Source of the DNA: Lentinus brumalis
Lineage: Eukaryota; Basidiomycota; Agaricomycetes; Polyporales; Polyporaceae
NCBI GenBank assembly: GCA_001792895.1
Contig: MARA01000006.1
Span: forward strand, 124,001-188,000
Reading direction: 5' to 3'
Length of the DNA stretch: 64,000 nucleotides
Part shown: piece by piece, positions 21,401-32,989 of the stretch
How positions within the stretch are numbered: the stretch's first letter is position 1
Layout of the letters: each line of letters begins with the position of its first letter
Program-made: the position numbers and the translations under genes
The notes under the pieces: generated by a model
Databases searched by the model: none
The model's input: the letters and a program-made list of their open reading frames with translations, nothing else
Told to the model about the DNA's origin: nothing

Positions 21401-23330
21401 GAAGACTAGCGGAGCCAAGAGCCTGGTAGTCGGCCATGATAACTCGTAATACGCTCAGAAGGGACAGAAAGGTGGCAGACTTGTCGGGTGGAGGCTACCA
21501 GTAACAATGTTCTGTCAAGACGTGATAAGTAGGGTCTCCCTCATGTTCAGAACGGCTCGAAATCATGTCCCATTACGCTCCATGGCCATGACAGGGTGTA
21601 GCTTGAAGTCATCATCTGTCAAACGGTCGGCCCTGACTATGACCCAAGGTACACCATATGAGAACCAGCCCGCGTCATCACTACGCGCGTAGGATGATTA
21701 CTTACCCATGCCTGGAAGGCCGCTCGCACAGAGACGTTCACGGCGGAGAACACCAGCTACAAGATTGAATGCTCGCGACCCGTCCACGTGTGCCAGGCCG
21801 ACCGGTCCTGCGGTATCAAAGTATAAAGTTACCAATACGTGGAAGACTATTCCGACCCACCTTGAGAATCCGTTCCTCGCGTGGTGGGGTCCTGGCGCAT
21901 GAGCGTAGTGATTGTACCCCTGTGAGGATATGCGTAGGCGCAAGCTCACGATGATGGACGGCTTGATCATCTACATCAAGGCTTCAGTGCAAGCCTACAT
22001 GAAACGCGGACGGACAACGAGGGTTCCGCGCGCAGATGCAGGAAATGACCGGGAGACGAAGGTGTTCGAAGACTGAACGAAGGCGTCGTCGTAGCCTTCT
22101 AGTGCGGAGGAAGGGCGCCTTGCGGCGGAGGGGTGCCTTATGTCGTCGGAGATAACAAGAGCGGGACACATGTGGTGTTTTTCTCCCAGGCAAGCGCGTG
22201 AGACACTGGCCTCGTTGGAATGCGGACTTTGGAGGCGTCATAGGATGCAAGCCGGTGGTCATGTAGAGCTGCGGAACGACGAGCAAGAGAACATTTGTCC
22301 AGCAGAGGGTGTGGAGAGCCCGGGGGAGAGGTGCAGCGGACGGATACGGTGACGCTCGGGAGGGAGACGGCGGCCGAGACGGATTCTGCTTCAGAAGAGC
22401 GCCGTAGGTGGTGCCGAGGAAACCAATTGAATGCGGATGTTTCCCTCTGGATTCTCGGTTGGTTACTTGTACATTACTCGTGGGCATGGCTCTCCCGGTG
22501 CGAAGAGGGCCGTTCAAGGGACTCCTGCCGAGTGCTGTGGAGGCTGGTGAGCCAAATGGCGACGTACCTAGGTCAGCGATGAAGACATGCGTCCGCGACA
22601 TACGGTGTTCCTGTCGGTGGGAGGTAGAGCTGTGATGAGTTGGGGTCGAGATGCCGGAGGAGGATAGCCACGCTGTCGTGGTGGGCTTCGGCGCGTGAAT
22701 CTCGGTCTGCGCTCGCTTACGGCTAGTGCGCGTTGTGACAGGCCACCAATCGCCTCGCCGCCCTCGAACAGCTGCGAGAGAAGACATCATCTCATCTCGT
22801 TTTCTGAGGTCACAGAGCACCCTCCCGGCACCGTTCTCACACCGCTCCCCAGATGCACCACCTGTGCACAGTCCAGACGCTCAGTATGCTCGTCCATTCT
22901 CGACCTGGGCCCGCCGCCACGGCGTTGCTGACATCAGAATACACGTTCAGGTCGTTGAGGGTCCCACCAGGATCCTTTGTCGGTCTACGTCCCCAGGACG
23001 GAAGTTTCCCGCACTCGATCTCGAGGCGAGGCGATTACCGAGGTTCGAAGGCAAATCGCGACAACCTCTCGTCTCTCAGGCTGAACACTTCCCATACTGG
23101 TCAGTCTGCACGTCGTGTGGAATTTGTCCAAGTAACTGAAATCTTCCAGGCTTCTAGCAGATCCATCTGCGCGCCTCAGGTTAACTCTTTACCGTGGGTA
23201 TGGGAGAGGCCGCTCTGGCTTCATAGGACCTTCCTCGCGTGGTTTTCATATCTATCCAGTCCCTCTTGAACTCCCCATGTTTTGACGCCGCCAGTCCCTT
23301 GTCTACCCTGCCTCCACACATCCCCCGGAC
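18449..23330. other. 4.9-kb gene-free block with scattered gene-like fragments
   Basis: No ORF resembles a known family in a continuous way. Minus-strand pieces between about 22140 and 22860 read like exons (FEGGEAIGGLSQRAL, AILLRHLDPNSSQLYLPPTG, IGFLGTTYGALLKQ) but lie in different frames with stops between them. This suggests a decayed gene or a gene with consensus indels. The rest is neither obviously repetitive nor obviously coding. The last few hundred bases should contain the promoter of the Zn2Cys6 factor. Confidence 0.4.
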
Positions 23331-26300
23331 ATGGTCGCCAGCTCTAACAGTGATCTGTATACCCCGTTCCCGCACATGCCCGTGATCGAAGAGGGCGTCC
23401 AGTCCAGCGAAGAAGGTTCGGATCTCCATTCGCCTGTATTCGAGCCGGCCTACGCAACGCCAGACGGTACGTACACCTTATCTCGTTGCGGCGGCGCACT
23501 CAGAGTTCACATGTCTGATTGGCGTAAAAAGGCCGGTATCACCTTGGTCACTTCGACTACGATGTCTCTGGCCAGCTGCTACCGCCGCCATCGACATTTG
23601 ACGCTGGCTACCACCCGGGCCTGGTTCCGCACTCCCGAGATCCCCATATCTTGGAGACACTACAACCTCCGAGCCCTCCAACCATGCAATACCATCCACA
23701 CTCCCCTCAGTCTCCTGCCGACCTGTCTCTTCATGGACACCCGATGCTCGAATTAGGTCGCCTTCACCCGGGTGCCATGAATCCGGCCGCGGAATATTCT
23801 ATGCATTTATCGCATCCTCATCGCATTCCAGAACCACAGGTTCGAATGTCTGCTGATCCAATGCAATCGCTTCCCTCCCGACAACCAACGACCATCCTCT
23901 CGTCTGAGCAGAAGCCACAAATTGCTCTGCCGTCCTCGTCTGGTCCCGTGAGGAGCAACACGTCGGGCAGCAACTCATCTTCGACTCGACAGCCCAGAAG
24001 AGAGGCCTCCACCGTCGTCATCGCCTGCCGACAATGGTAAGCAGCTGTATGGTCTTTGTCATGCGCTATGAATCGCCCTTAATTTGTTGACATCCCAGCC
24101 GTTCGCGGAAGATTCGTTGCGACTCAACTCGTCCCAACTGCCATAACTGCCTCCGACGGAATAACGACTGCGAATACGACGCTGTTCCGAAAAGGCGAGG
24201 ACCAGACAAGCGGCCGGGGACGAGGCAACGCTCCTGCAAGAAACGTCCGCCGGATGCAGAGCCGGCCTCCGCGCAAGCTAAGAAGAAGCGGAAGACGAGT
24301 GCAGAGGGTGAGAGCGGTGTGCTCTCGTTCGATGTCAAAGTGAAGGAGAACGTAACAGGCGGTGCTAGGAGGGGCCAACTCTCGTCGCGAAGCGCAATGG
24401 ATGACATGAATGCGATCCATATCCCGCCGCCGCCAGGACAGTTGTATATCGACACCTCGATACCTTCGCGCGGTACAGGGCCCGACGCAATATACCCCAA
24501 AGTGAGCTTTTCATCTATGCCGTCTTCGGAGTAAGACTCGACGACGAGTATTTATTCTGTGCGGTTAGGACGAGCTCTCACCATCGTTTCGTCGCCCTTC
24601 AGTGATGGACCCCAACGATCCTAAGTCATTCGCTCGTCCCATCGACGTCAATGTTTCCCGACAACTCGAAGAACCGCACAGGCTCGCCTATATACCCCTC
24701 TCTCCTCCTGTCTCTCCTCTCGATCACAATTCCCTCTACTGGTGGGACGACCTTCTGGATCTCTACAACTCTACCTCACACGAACAAGCGTCGGTACCAT
24801 CCCTATCCTCTTGTGGTGATATCGTTACTGATGGCACATCGCAGTATGCACGATATTTTTGCAGACCTTCACACTCTGTAAGTCTACTCATAACGATTCC
24901 CCGTCGACTTGTTTATTGAATCTTGCTATGACAGTTTCACCACCAGCACGTACTGGCTCTCCTTCATTAATGTAGAACTATTCTTTCGGGATCTGCGTGA
25001 CCCGCCTCTCGGGCTCGCATGCAGTCCCTCGTAATGTCCGCGCTTGCGATGGCGACATTGATGAAGTCTAGCGAGATAGAACTCGGTAGCAGAGGTCGCG
25101 AGCTCGCTCTAACCCTCCGGGACCAGGCGCGGGCGTGTCTGGAGCACGCATGCAACACCAGAACACCTGACTACCAGATGGCCGGCGCTGCACTCGTACG
25201 CACCTTGAGCTGTTCTCTCATTCGTTTGGTCGCAACTAATTGGTCGTTTGTTCACAGATCCTTGCGTTGTTCGAGACTTCTTGCCACCCTCTCTACTCGC
25301 CTGAGGAGGCGAGCAGCGCGCTGCAGCTCCTCGATCGTATCATCCACGTCTTGTCGCTCTGCTCCGTGGACCGGGACGATCCTTATGCCAGCCGCTTCGA
25401 AACTCGTTCGGTCCCCGTCGTATACATGCCTGACGGGTATCGTCGTCCGGAGCGGTGTTCCTGCATCGTCTACCCTCCGACCCCTGGCTCTCCGACATTC
25501 CCGGACCATCTCTCGTACTCGTCCTCGTATGCTCCTTGGGATCCCAACTGGCTCGATGTGGACATTCGCAAGGAGGAGTGTCGTCGCCTTTGTTGGTGCG
25601 CGCTGACGCTCGTGTCCGCCTACACCGCGCACTGTTCCGCCTTCCATACTGAGCCTGTTGAGCTGAGCCTTACGGAACCTTCTAACGTGAGTCAAACAAG
25701 ACTTGATCGGCGTATCATTGGCTTACACGTGGCGTCAGTATGCCCTTCTCTTCCCTGGCGAAGCCTGTGACCGCATGGGAGGGCCTCAGCAAGCGTTGGG
25801 GCAGTCGCCGAAGGAGTCCGTGTGGGCGCTGTACTGTCGGAGCATGCTACTGTGGAACAGCTGCAGCTGCATTCAACGGGACGACTCCCTCACCACCGAC
25901 GAGCGCGCCAAGCTCGCTATCAGCGCGTTCCAAGAGGCGCAGCAGATCCAGGACGCGCTCAAGATGCACGTGTGTAACCACGATACCGGGCTCAAGTACG
26001 TCTGCCGGGAGTACCTGTACAAGTGCGTCTTCTATCTCACCCTTCCCTGCCTGTCCTTACGTGCATGACTGACGTTACTGAACTATGCTTATAGTACTCG
26101 TATGACCATTACGTACGAGCTCCGCCGGTATGTTACCTCCCAGCGTGTCTAGTTTTTCCCAAGCCGACTGCCTCTAGCAGACTGCAAGACGGCGATATCC
26201 CTGCGCCTATGTTCAATCGCCGGCAAGCCGAAGAGTGGCGTGAGTCTTGGGAGTTCCTGACTGTCCACCTCGTGCGCTCATGTGCCACAGTCACGTACCA

Positions 26301-26715
26301 GGCTCAAGTTGCCCACCGAGTCAAGGAGTCCGTCCTCCAGCTTGGGGAGACCCAGGGCCACCTGCTTTCCCGTCGCCCGTTCCAGGTGATGTGGTTCTCC
26401 AGCCAGGTGGCCATCTGCCTGGGGTTATGGGAGTTTGACCGCAGGCTCCTCAATGCCCTCGAACTCGCCAAGACGTTCCTCATTCCTCTCGACGTGCTCA
26501 ACGCGCTCTGGCCTTGCCCAGGTACGCAGTTGTTCGGGGCGATCCTCTCGCTTTACCTATGACTGATTGTGGCAACTACAGAGCAGCGTGCGCGTCGGGA
26601 CGAGCTTCGTCAGCGCCTCGAAGCAGTCTGCTTGGCCGCCGGTCTCCCTGCTCCACTCCCGAAAGAGCTCACGTTGCCGCCCATTCTCCAACGCATCTTG
26701 CCTGCTGGTATTTGA
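23331..26715 (+). CDS. Zn2Cys6 transcription factor with fungal-specific middle domain; apparent frame break in exon 6
   Basis: A nuclear DNA-binding regulator. Exons: 23331-23466, 23532-24036, 24099-24501, 24569-24789, 24845-24877, 24935-25195, 25258-25686, 25739-26022, 26095-26127, 26181-26239, 26291-26521 and 26582-26715. The binuclear zinc cluster is complete (CX2CX6CX6CX2CX6C, Cys211-Cys238) and is cut by intron 2. A basic KRRGPDKRPGTRQR linker follows. The fungal_trans-type domain runs from YWLSFINVELFFRDL through SLVMSALAMATLMKSSEIEL, ILALFETSCHPLYSPEEASS, LCWCALTLVSAYTAHCS and WALYCRSMLLWNSC to the C-terminus. Within exon 6 the frame changes between RDLRDPP and SLVMSA, near 25005-25020; one extra base would restore a 909-residue protein. 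A 54-nt intron (GTAG...GCAG, 24972-25025) could also keep frame but would delete the conserved VELFFRDL. The target genes are unknown. Confidence 0.87.
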
Positions 26716-27137
26716 AATCACCTCGCTCCTTCTGCTCCCGTCGCCGTCGCCATCGCCATGCCCGTATGTGGCCTATACCCAACCTATACCTCGTCTCGTT
26801 TTCATACTCGTTCTCGTTCTTGTGTACATCTATGCCGTCTCTCGTTCACGTACCTGTTGCTCTGCTGAACTGCTCTTTCTGATCAGATGGTGAATGCTTG
26901 TAGCCTAACCCTACGCGTCTGTATCATCTTCCACGTTCTTTCATGCCCCAAATACGAATTGTTGCTTTGTCGGACTTTCATAATCGCTCCCCCCGTTATC
27001 GTGTATGCTTATTTCTCTCTACCATTTCCGGATAACTGTGAAGCTATTGGTACTGCATTGTGCGTATAGCTTTTAATACGACCCCCGGGCCCCAGTCATC
27101 GGACAATTACGTTCCAGATAATCCACTTGATGATACT
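26716..27137. other. 3' flank of the transcription factor
   Basis: Pyrimidine-rich sequence after the stop codon, probably 3' UTR. No coding signal was seen. Confidence 0.45.
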
Positions 27138-27925
27138 TCAGGGATTCCGCTTCCTCCCTACCACCTCGCGCACCGTTAGCTTCCACGCTGCCAGTTCTCG
27201 GCCCAAACTGCACTTGCTGCCGACGTGAATGCCGTCGACGCGATACCGTTCAGATACGCGCGTGCGCACGACCGTGGCCACTGAGACACCTGTTCCTAGC
27301 AACAACGTGAGGTAAACCAACAGATAGAGTCTAGACTGGCATACGCTTATCGCGAGACCGAAGAAGTGTCAAAGACATACATACCACCACATGTTGTCGC
27401 GCGAGAAGAACACGAGCCGAAAGAGCCGGAGGAGTGCCATTCAGTATCCAGGACAATCGCGGGAAATATTTAATCAGACGTAGACAAGGGGTGGATCAAG
27501 CATGCATGACGTTTGAGGAGGTTTGAGAGCGATAACAACCTCAGTCCTTACAAGCGTCCCAGTGCAACTTCCGTCGACGACCCATCCGCACGGGTCTTGG
27601 TCCAGGGCCGCGCGCACGCTGGTGCGAAACTGGTCGGCTGGACACTGTTTCCACCCCGGACGCCAAACCATCGTGTCAGGCAGGACGCACGGCAGGTTCA
27701 TGATGGCGGACAGTCCTCGCGCCAGCGTGGACTCCTACTTGTGGTCCATATCATCGGTGAGTATATACTCCCGACAGGTTGATAGCATACTTTGCCAAAC
27801 CTGCTCAGGTACTTCGCCTCATCATTATAGCAATCCACGTGAGATATTTGCGTACTGTTATGTGTATGCGATCTCTTCTCTTGTCATGCCACGGAGTGGC
27901 CGATCCATTGAGACGAGCCTCGCGA
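27138..27925 (-). pseudogene. Decayed tandem copy of the P-loop kinase-like gene
   Basis: Matches the gene at 28407-29346 segment by segment in the same order and strand: the start region near 27885-27925, the P-loop microexon region near 27800, the STLARGLSAIMNL / WRPGWKQCPADQFRTSVRAA / DPCGWVVDG exon (27474-27720), a shortened lid region (VFFSRDNMWW near 27400) and a C-terminal exon ending ELAAWKLTVREVVG at 27138. The P-loop exon reads GTTTGGCAAA instead of GTAGTGGCAAG, destroying the Gly-Ser-Gly-Lys codons. The WLDPPLLLYF segment is broken and followed by a stop, and about 25 codons before FFSRD are missing. This looks like a non-functional duplicate, although its C-terminal exon is in better frame than that of its partner. 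Confidence 0.72.
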
Positions 27926-28406
27926 CGGCCGCAAATATCGGCGGAGTCTACAGAGGCGAGAGATCCCAACTGCTCATATTGACAGAACGGTCGAGCCAAG
28001 ACCCAGATGAGGCGGACTGATTGACACGGTGATTTTGTGCACTGCGGACCCAAGACTCCAGCTTCAAGCCGCAGAGCGCAACCCGGGACGTGTGCGACGT
28101 GCGTCTCATTGACTTCGTTCTTTGTCGGTCCTACACAAGTCCTACAAGGACCTGAGCGTTTCTGTCGAGTCTCCCGGACAAACGACGTTCCTGGCGTCAG
28201 TGTTGACGTTGATTTGCTGAAGTATTGCACCATAGATAGGGTGCTCTGCATGATGGTCAGAGAAGAAGAGCTGTGAAACCAGCTACTTGAATGAGTATTC
28301 CAGTGTACGGTACAGCTTTTGGCATGAGCGCCCGGACCAAGATAAGTAAGTAAACCACCTCCGTGTCAATGTCAATCTCCGATGTTGCAGCCTCAAGGGG
28401 TATTTC
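27926..28406. other. Spacer between the two kinase copies
   Basis: Should hold the 3' flank of the upstream copy and whatever remains of the promoter of the decayed copy. No other coding signal was seen. Confidence 0.4.
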
Positions 28407-29346
28407 CTAACCGTCCCGCCTGTGCCATTCCGCGCACGGCCTGCTTCCATGCTTCCAGCTCTCCGCCCCACCCCCGAGTCGCCTACACTTGCCGCCGACA
28501 TGAACGCCGTCGACTCGATACCGTTCAGCTTCGCGCTTCCGCACTCGGCCGTGCGCACCGAGAGTCCTGTCGGCAGGAACGACGTGAGGTTAGACAATAC
28601 CGCCTGACTGAACTTATCGCGGCAGCCCAAAAGCTCGAAATGAGCGCAGCATGACGACGACATACCACCAGATGATGCTCTCGCGCGAGAAGAAAACATC
28701 CCACAGTGACTCCTCACACCCCGTGGTGCATGGCGGCACAAACCCAAGGAGCCGGAGGAACGTTCGCCAGCACAAACGCGGGAAGTAAAGCAGAAGTGGC
28801 GGGTCCAACCCTGTGATATTGCACAGCGCAAGTTGAAGAGCGATTCGACCGGCAGTCAGCACAAGCTAGATGGCTGAGATCGAGGGACATGGCTGCTCAC
28901 AAATGACATCAGTCGCCTCGTCAGGGACCATATTCCCGAGAAACCCAAAGAACATCCCGTCGACGACCCATCCGCGCGGGTCTTGGTCCAGGGCAGCACG
29001 CACGCTGGTGCGAAATTCGTCGGCTGGAGACTGTTTCCATCCCGGACGCCAAAACATCGTATCAAGCGAGATGTACCGCACGTTCAAGATGGCGGACAGC
29101 TCTCGCGCGAGCGTGGACTACGTTGCATTCTCCAGGGCATGTGTATACTCCCGACAGCTGGAAGACATACCTTGCCACTACCTGCACATTGTCAAATTCA
29201 AACAAGTGCAACGCATGAGTACTGTTTGGGTCTCCACCCACGCATGCCGTCTGCGTACCACTGTTTCCAACGATGTGAACGCGGTATGTTCCCTTGCCAT
29301 CCCCACGGAGTGGCGGGTCTAGTGAGAGAACGTTGCTGTCGCCCAT
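28407..29346 (-). CDS. P-loop NTPase, adenylate-kinase-like (FlaR-type topology protein family)
   Basis: A small nucleotide-binding protein of the type annotated in fungi as adenylate-kinase-related P-loop protein; the substrate is unknown. Exons: 29259-29346, 29171-29181, 28901-29117, 28666-28810 and 28407-28566, total 621 nt, 206 residues. The Walker A motif VGNSGSGKSTLARELSAI is split over three exons, with an 11-nt exon giving the central Gly-Ser-Gly-Lys. Next come YISLDTMFWRPGWKQSPADE, RGWVVDG, ATDVIWLDPPLLLYFPRL, FFSRESIIWW and RVRKREAERYRVDGVHVGGK. After GGK the frame appears to slip: the next frame over reads WGGELEAWKQAVRGMAQ, the C-terminus expected from the tandem copy, whereas the model as given ends in an unrelated tail. 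It may be active with a changed C-terminus, or carry a one-base consensus error near 28440-28475. Confidence 0.78.
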
Positions 29347-30048
29347 TCGGATGGCACTGGCAGATGGTGGTCAGAGTCTTAAGTACACGGGGCGTTTGGC
29401 CGCTGTGTCACCGCTGTGCGCACTACTTATGCTGTGATGGCGCCACAATCTCACGGCGGCAGTTCAGTTAGAGTACTGCATTCGCATGTGGTTCGAGGCG
29501 TTCGACCGTCGTGACTCGTATAACAGCGGTACGCCGGTACCGAGACTTGCGAATTGACTCATGCGACTAACGCTCCCGGGCCCGGCGCCAATGAGCGTCG
29601 AGGATTGTGAGCTGGAGGAGTTCCGAGTATGGACGGAAATGCCATTGATGGTCAAGTAGAGGGTACGTGGACAATGCAGAATATCTACGGTGGTGGTAAC
29701 AATTATACATATGCATACATCACATCTGGTGGCCGATTACTAGATAGGACAATATGTATGGCAGAATAGCAGGGATTATCAATTATAGCGTAGACGTAAT
29801 GTAGATGCAAAAAGCACGACCCGAAGACCTGCGGGCTGGTGGTGCGGGACAGCATGATGCAGAGCAGCGATGCGAGGGACGAGACTGGCTCGTCTCAGCG
29901 CGGGAACCAAGAACGATCAATGCGGGACGATAGAAGGGTGGAAGGATTCCGTGATATGTCGAGCGGGTGCCGGAGGCGATTGTCCGATGTGAAAAAGTCC
30001 TGCTCTGGGACGTCGCGGGGCATGGGCCAAGGCGTTTGCAGGGCATCA
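29347..30048. other. Kinase promoter side and DUF6593 3' flank
   Basis: A 700-bp interval between two leftward genes. It holds A/T-rich stretches near 29690-29770 and no supported ORF. Confidence 0.45.
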
Positions 30049-30788
30049 TCACAGATTGTGCTCTTCGATGTGGCGTATGATGACTAGCGACGCCAGGAGC
30101 TCTGTAGCGCCAGAGGTTAGTTCTCCCGGCAGTATGCGGCGCAGGTGTCAACAATGGACTCACCTCCGACAAGATGCGGATACGCTTCCTCTACGGTGAG
30201 CATGCAGCCCGACGAGCTAGAGTATTGCGGCTCTCCAGCTGGCTTCATACTGTACGTCGCGACATGGTAGTTGTTCTTCGCATTTGTGCACTAGGACGCG
30301 GTCAGCTATCCGCGAGCATCACGACGAATGGAAACACGTACTTGCCACTCGCCGTCGGCTTGCAATGTCCAGCGGTACTCCTGGCCATCAGCGGCCTTGA
30401 ATTTCCGCGATTTCGAACTGCAGCGGAACAATGGACACAAGCAACGTCAGCCTTTGACTGCGCGGGCGGAAGACGTGACAGATGCGTGCCTGCTGAATCC
30501 TGCCACCTTGGTGAGGTAGTGGCTCATTTGAATGTGGTCGCCGTCGCCAATTTTGACGGTCCCTAGCGCGTTATTGGGTCCAAAGTCGAGCGTGGCCAGC
30601 GGCACGAGAAGGCCACCACGGCCGCCTGAACGTGAGGAGAGGTCGTAAATGATGTACGCGGTATGATGTGCGTCGCGCAGAGTCTGCTTGAGGCTGAGGT
30701 GCATGCGAGTGTGGAGATCGACAAAGTCCGAGCCGGTAATTTTCCCTGTGGTGTCCTCGAGAAAGTAGGGCAAGCCGAAGCTGGTCAT
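30049..30788 (-). CDS. DUF6593 family protein (second copy type)
   Basis: Exons: 30490-30788, 30342-30417, 30164-30290 and 30049-30101, total 555 nt, 184 residues. The N-terminal half contains DAHHTAYIIYDLSS and LLVPLATLDFG, followed by HIQMSHYLTKVAGFS. The join to SSKSRKFKAADGQEYRW needs a first intron (30418-30489) with a GC donor (AG then GCACGC); no GT donor gives the right phase. Then come WTLQADGEWQ, CTNAKNNYHVATYSMKPAG and the family's usual ending ELLASLVIIRHIEEHNL. Exact phases and the canonical end make the model reliable. The function is unknown, and it is only distantly like the DUF6593 gene at 4110-4875. Confidence 0.85.
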
Positions 30789-32989
30789 GGTAGCAGAGAT
30801 GATTCGGGAGGGACAGATGACGCGTCGTGTGGTAGGGCAACAATTAAAAACAAGCAGCGAGAGAAGGGATGCGACTAGGATTACGGGATGTCGAACGAGA
30901 GCCCGGAGAGGTATTAGAAGGAGCGTAGGGCAGGAAGTAATTAGAGAGACGAGGAGAGAGACGTCTCTGTTCCCGAACTGAATCGGGTCCTGGGGGATAA
31001 GGAGCGTGGAGGTGGAAGGGAGACAGACAGAAATGGGGCCAATATATGAGCAGCGCAAGCGAAAAGTTGAGCGGGGTCGAAGATGGCGGAAGCGCGACTG
31101 CGGCAAACTAACCGGAATTGGTGAAACGCACGACCCGTCCCTTGTGCCGCCGCGCACACAACCCGCCGGGTATGCATACGGGCATCGACCCATGGATCTG
31201 CGCGCTCAAGCTTGCTCTCTATCGCCGATATCGATGACAACCGGGTTTTGACACGGCTCGGATGTTGCGTCGCGAGTGTGCCACAGTGGCGACGCAGTTT
31301 GCACGCTTGACACGACACAAGACGCCCCGAAACGCGGGAAGAACGGATGAACAGGATGAGCAGGGGTCAGAGCGCAGGGTGGCCAAGGGTGGCCACGGAG
31401 AGCGATACCTGGAAGCACCCTGGAGGTCATACTTGGCAAGGACGGTGCGCCGGTGTGTCACTCTTTAGCAATCGTCCCGAACGTTTTACCCTTGTTTTAC
31501 CAGGTTTTGGGATGGGGCATGAAGACGAAACGGCGTGCAGCGTATGAGCCACCAAACGTGGCCGCAGCGTGCTCGTCGCGTGCGCAGGGCAAGGGCGCAG
31601 ATGCCATGGAGACTCGGAGTCGCTGTCTCTTCGAAACCGCGCCGGTCTCCTGTCCGCGCCGGGTCCTTGCAGGCCCGCGGGCAACGCGGCCACGTGCGGC
31701 TTCAACGTCATGCTTGTCTCGCCAACGTCTCGCAGCCAACGGTCGCGCCCAGCAGCAGCGGCCAGCACACACAACGCATGCGCAAACGCACCAAGCGTTG
31801 CAGTCGTCGACACGAGGCTATCCTGCCCCGCCCTCCCGAATCCTCGCGGAGTTGGCATCGGCACTAGCCTGCACTAACCACGGCTAACAGACCCTTCATA
31901 TGTACCACGAATCCGTACAAGTCGGACAGCGCCAGCGTATTTAGCCTTTCTGAGCATACCGCCCGCCCTGCGACTGCGGCCGCGTCGCCCACCGCGCATG
32001 TCCATCTCAGCATTCCAGTAAGCCCTGCATCATGACCTCTAACCGCATCGGCCTTCACACTATCTCCCGCGGTGTCCGTTCACACACGCGGGTGCCAACC
32101 CTGCAAGGCACTTGCGACTGTCGCCTCACTCCAGTGCATCGGACGTTTCGCCTCGCGTACACGCCGACCCTGTGCAATTCTTGCCACATTGCCCGACACG
32201 AGCACGCCAAAGCATCGCCGTCCCAGGCCAGGCATGGGAACTTGCTCGCTTCGTCGCTTCACCTCGTGATGACTGGGCTTGCACGCAATTCCTCTTGGTC
32301 AGCGAAAGGTGTCGCTTGCGAGCGAGCCTGCACATGCGAAGGTCCGTCCGCGGCAGCAGTGGGCACCGAGGGCGAAGCCGAGACCTGTCGTCCTCGACGA
32401 CAGTGATTGATACAGGACCGCAGTTGAGTCGGTCAGTCGGACGGCCGCGGTCTCGAACTCTTCAAAGGGACCCTTGAAGCTACGCGTCGCCGCGTCGTGA
32501 AGAGGGCGATGTATGGCAATGGCCTAGGACCCTAGGGTGTATCAGGGTAAGTGCTATACCAAGCGACATGGCGCCCTCGACGTCAGGAGGTCGATATATG
32601 TACCAAAATACCCACGACAGCAGACCGTAGTTCTGATGCGCAAGATCAGTCGCCACTGTTGCAGTTATAGCTTCGCGGAGGCAAATTCGCATCTTGTGTG
32701 TAGTCGACGGTCCCGACGGCCTGCCCCGGGGATGAGAGTCCGAATCTGATGCTGCGACTGTCACTGTCCGAACGGTGTCGGACGTGGATGAAAAGATTCT
32801 CGGGCTCCGACAGTTCAAGGCGAGGGTCGTGCTGGCAGGGCGCATGAGTGTCCACAACGCCTGGGGTGCGCCGGCGGATAGTTGGTGGTGATAGTGCCCT
32901 TTATTTAGCATGGTTGAGCGCATCACATATAACACAAATGAAGGCATAGCACAGAATACAGAAACATACGGGTCCTCTCACTGAGACTC
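30789..32989. other. 2.2-kb interval, nothing supported
   Basis: The part next to 30788 should hold the DUF6593 promoter. From about 31430 to 32480 the DNA is GC-rich with overlapping ORFs on both strands; their Arg/Ala/Pro-rich translations resemble no family and look like chance open frames. The right end is the 3' flank of the MMTAG2-like gene. Confidence 0.45.

Noticed and set aside
21984..22820. 278-codon minus-strand ORF taken as a single gene
   Set aside because: It crosses several likely splice or indel points; the protein-like pieces lie in three frames, so one continuous CDS is not credible.
26716..27100. Plus-strand ORFs directly after the transcription factor stop
   Set aside because: Pyrimidine-rich translation full of Ser/Leu/Phe, consistent with 3' UTR rather than a further exon.
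31427..31887. Overlapping 145-codon ORFs on both strands
   Set aside because: Mirror-image open frames in a GC-rich stretch, with no splice support and no recognisable motif.
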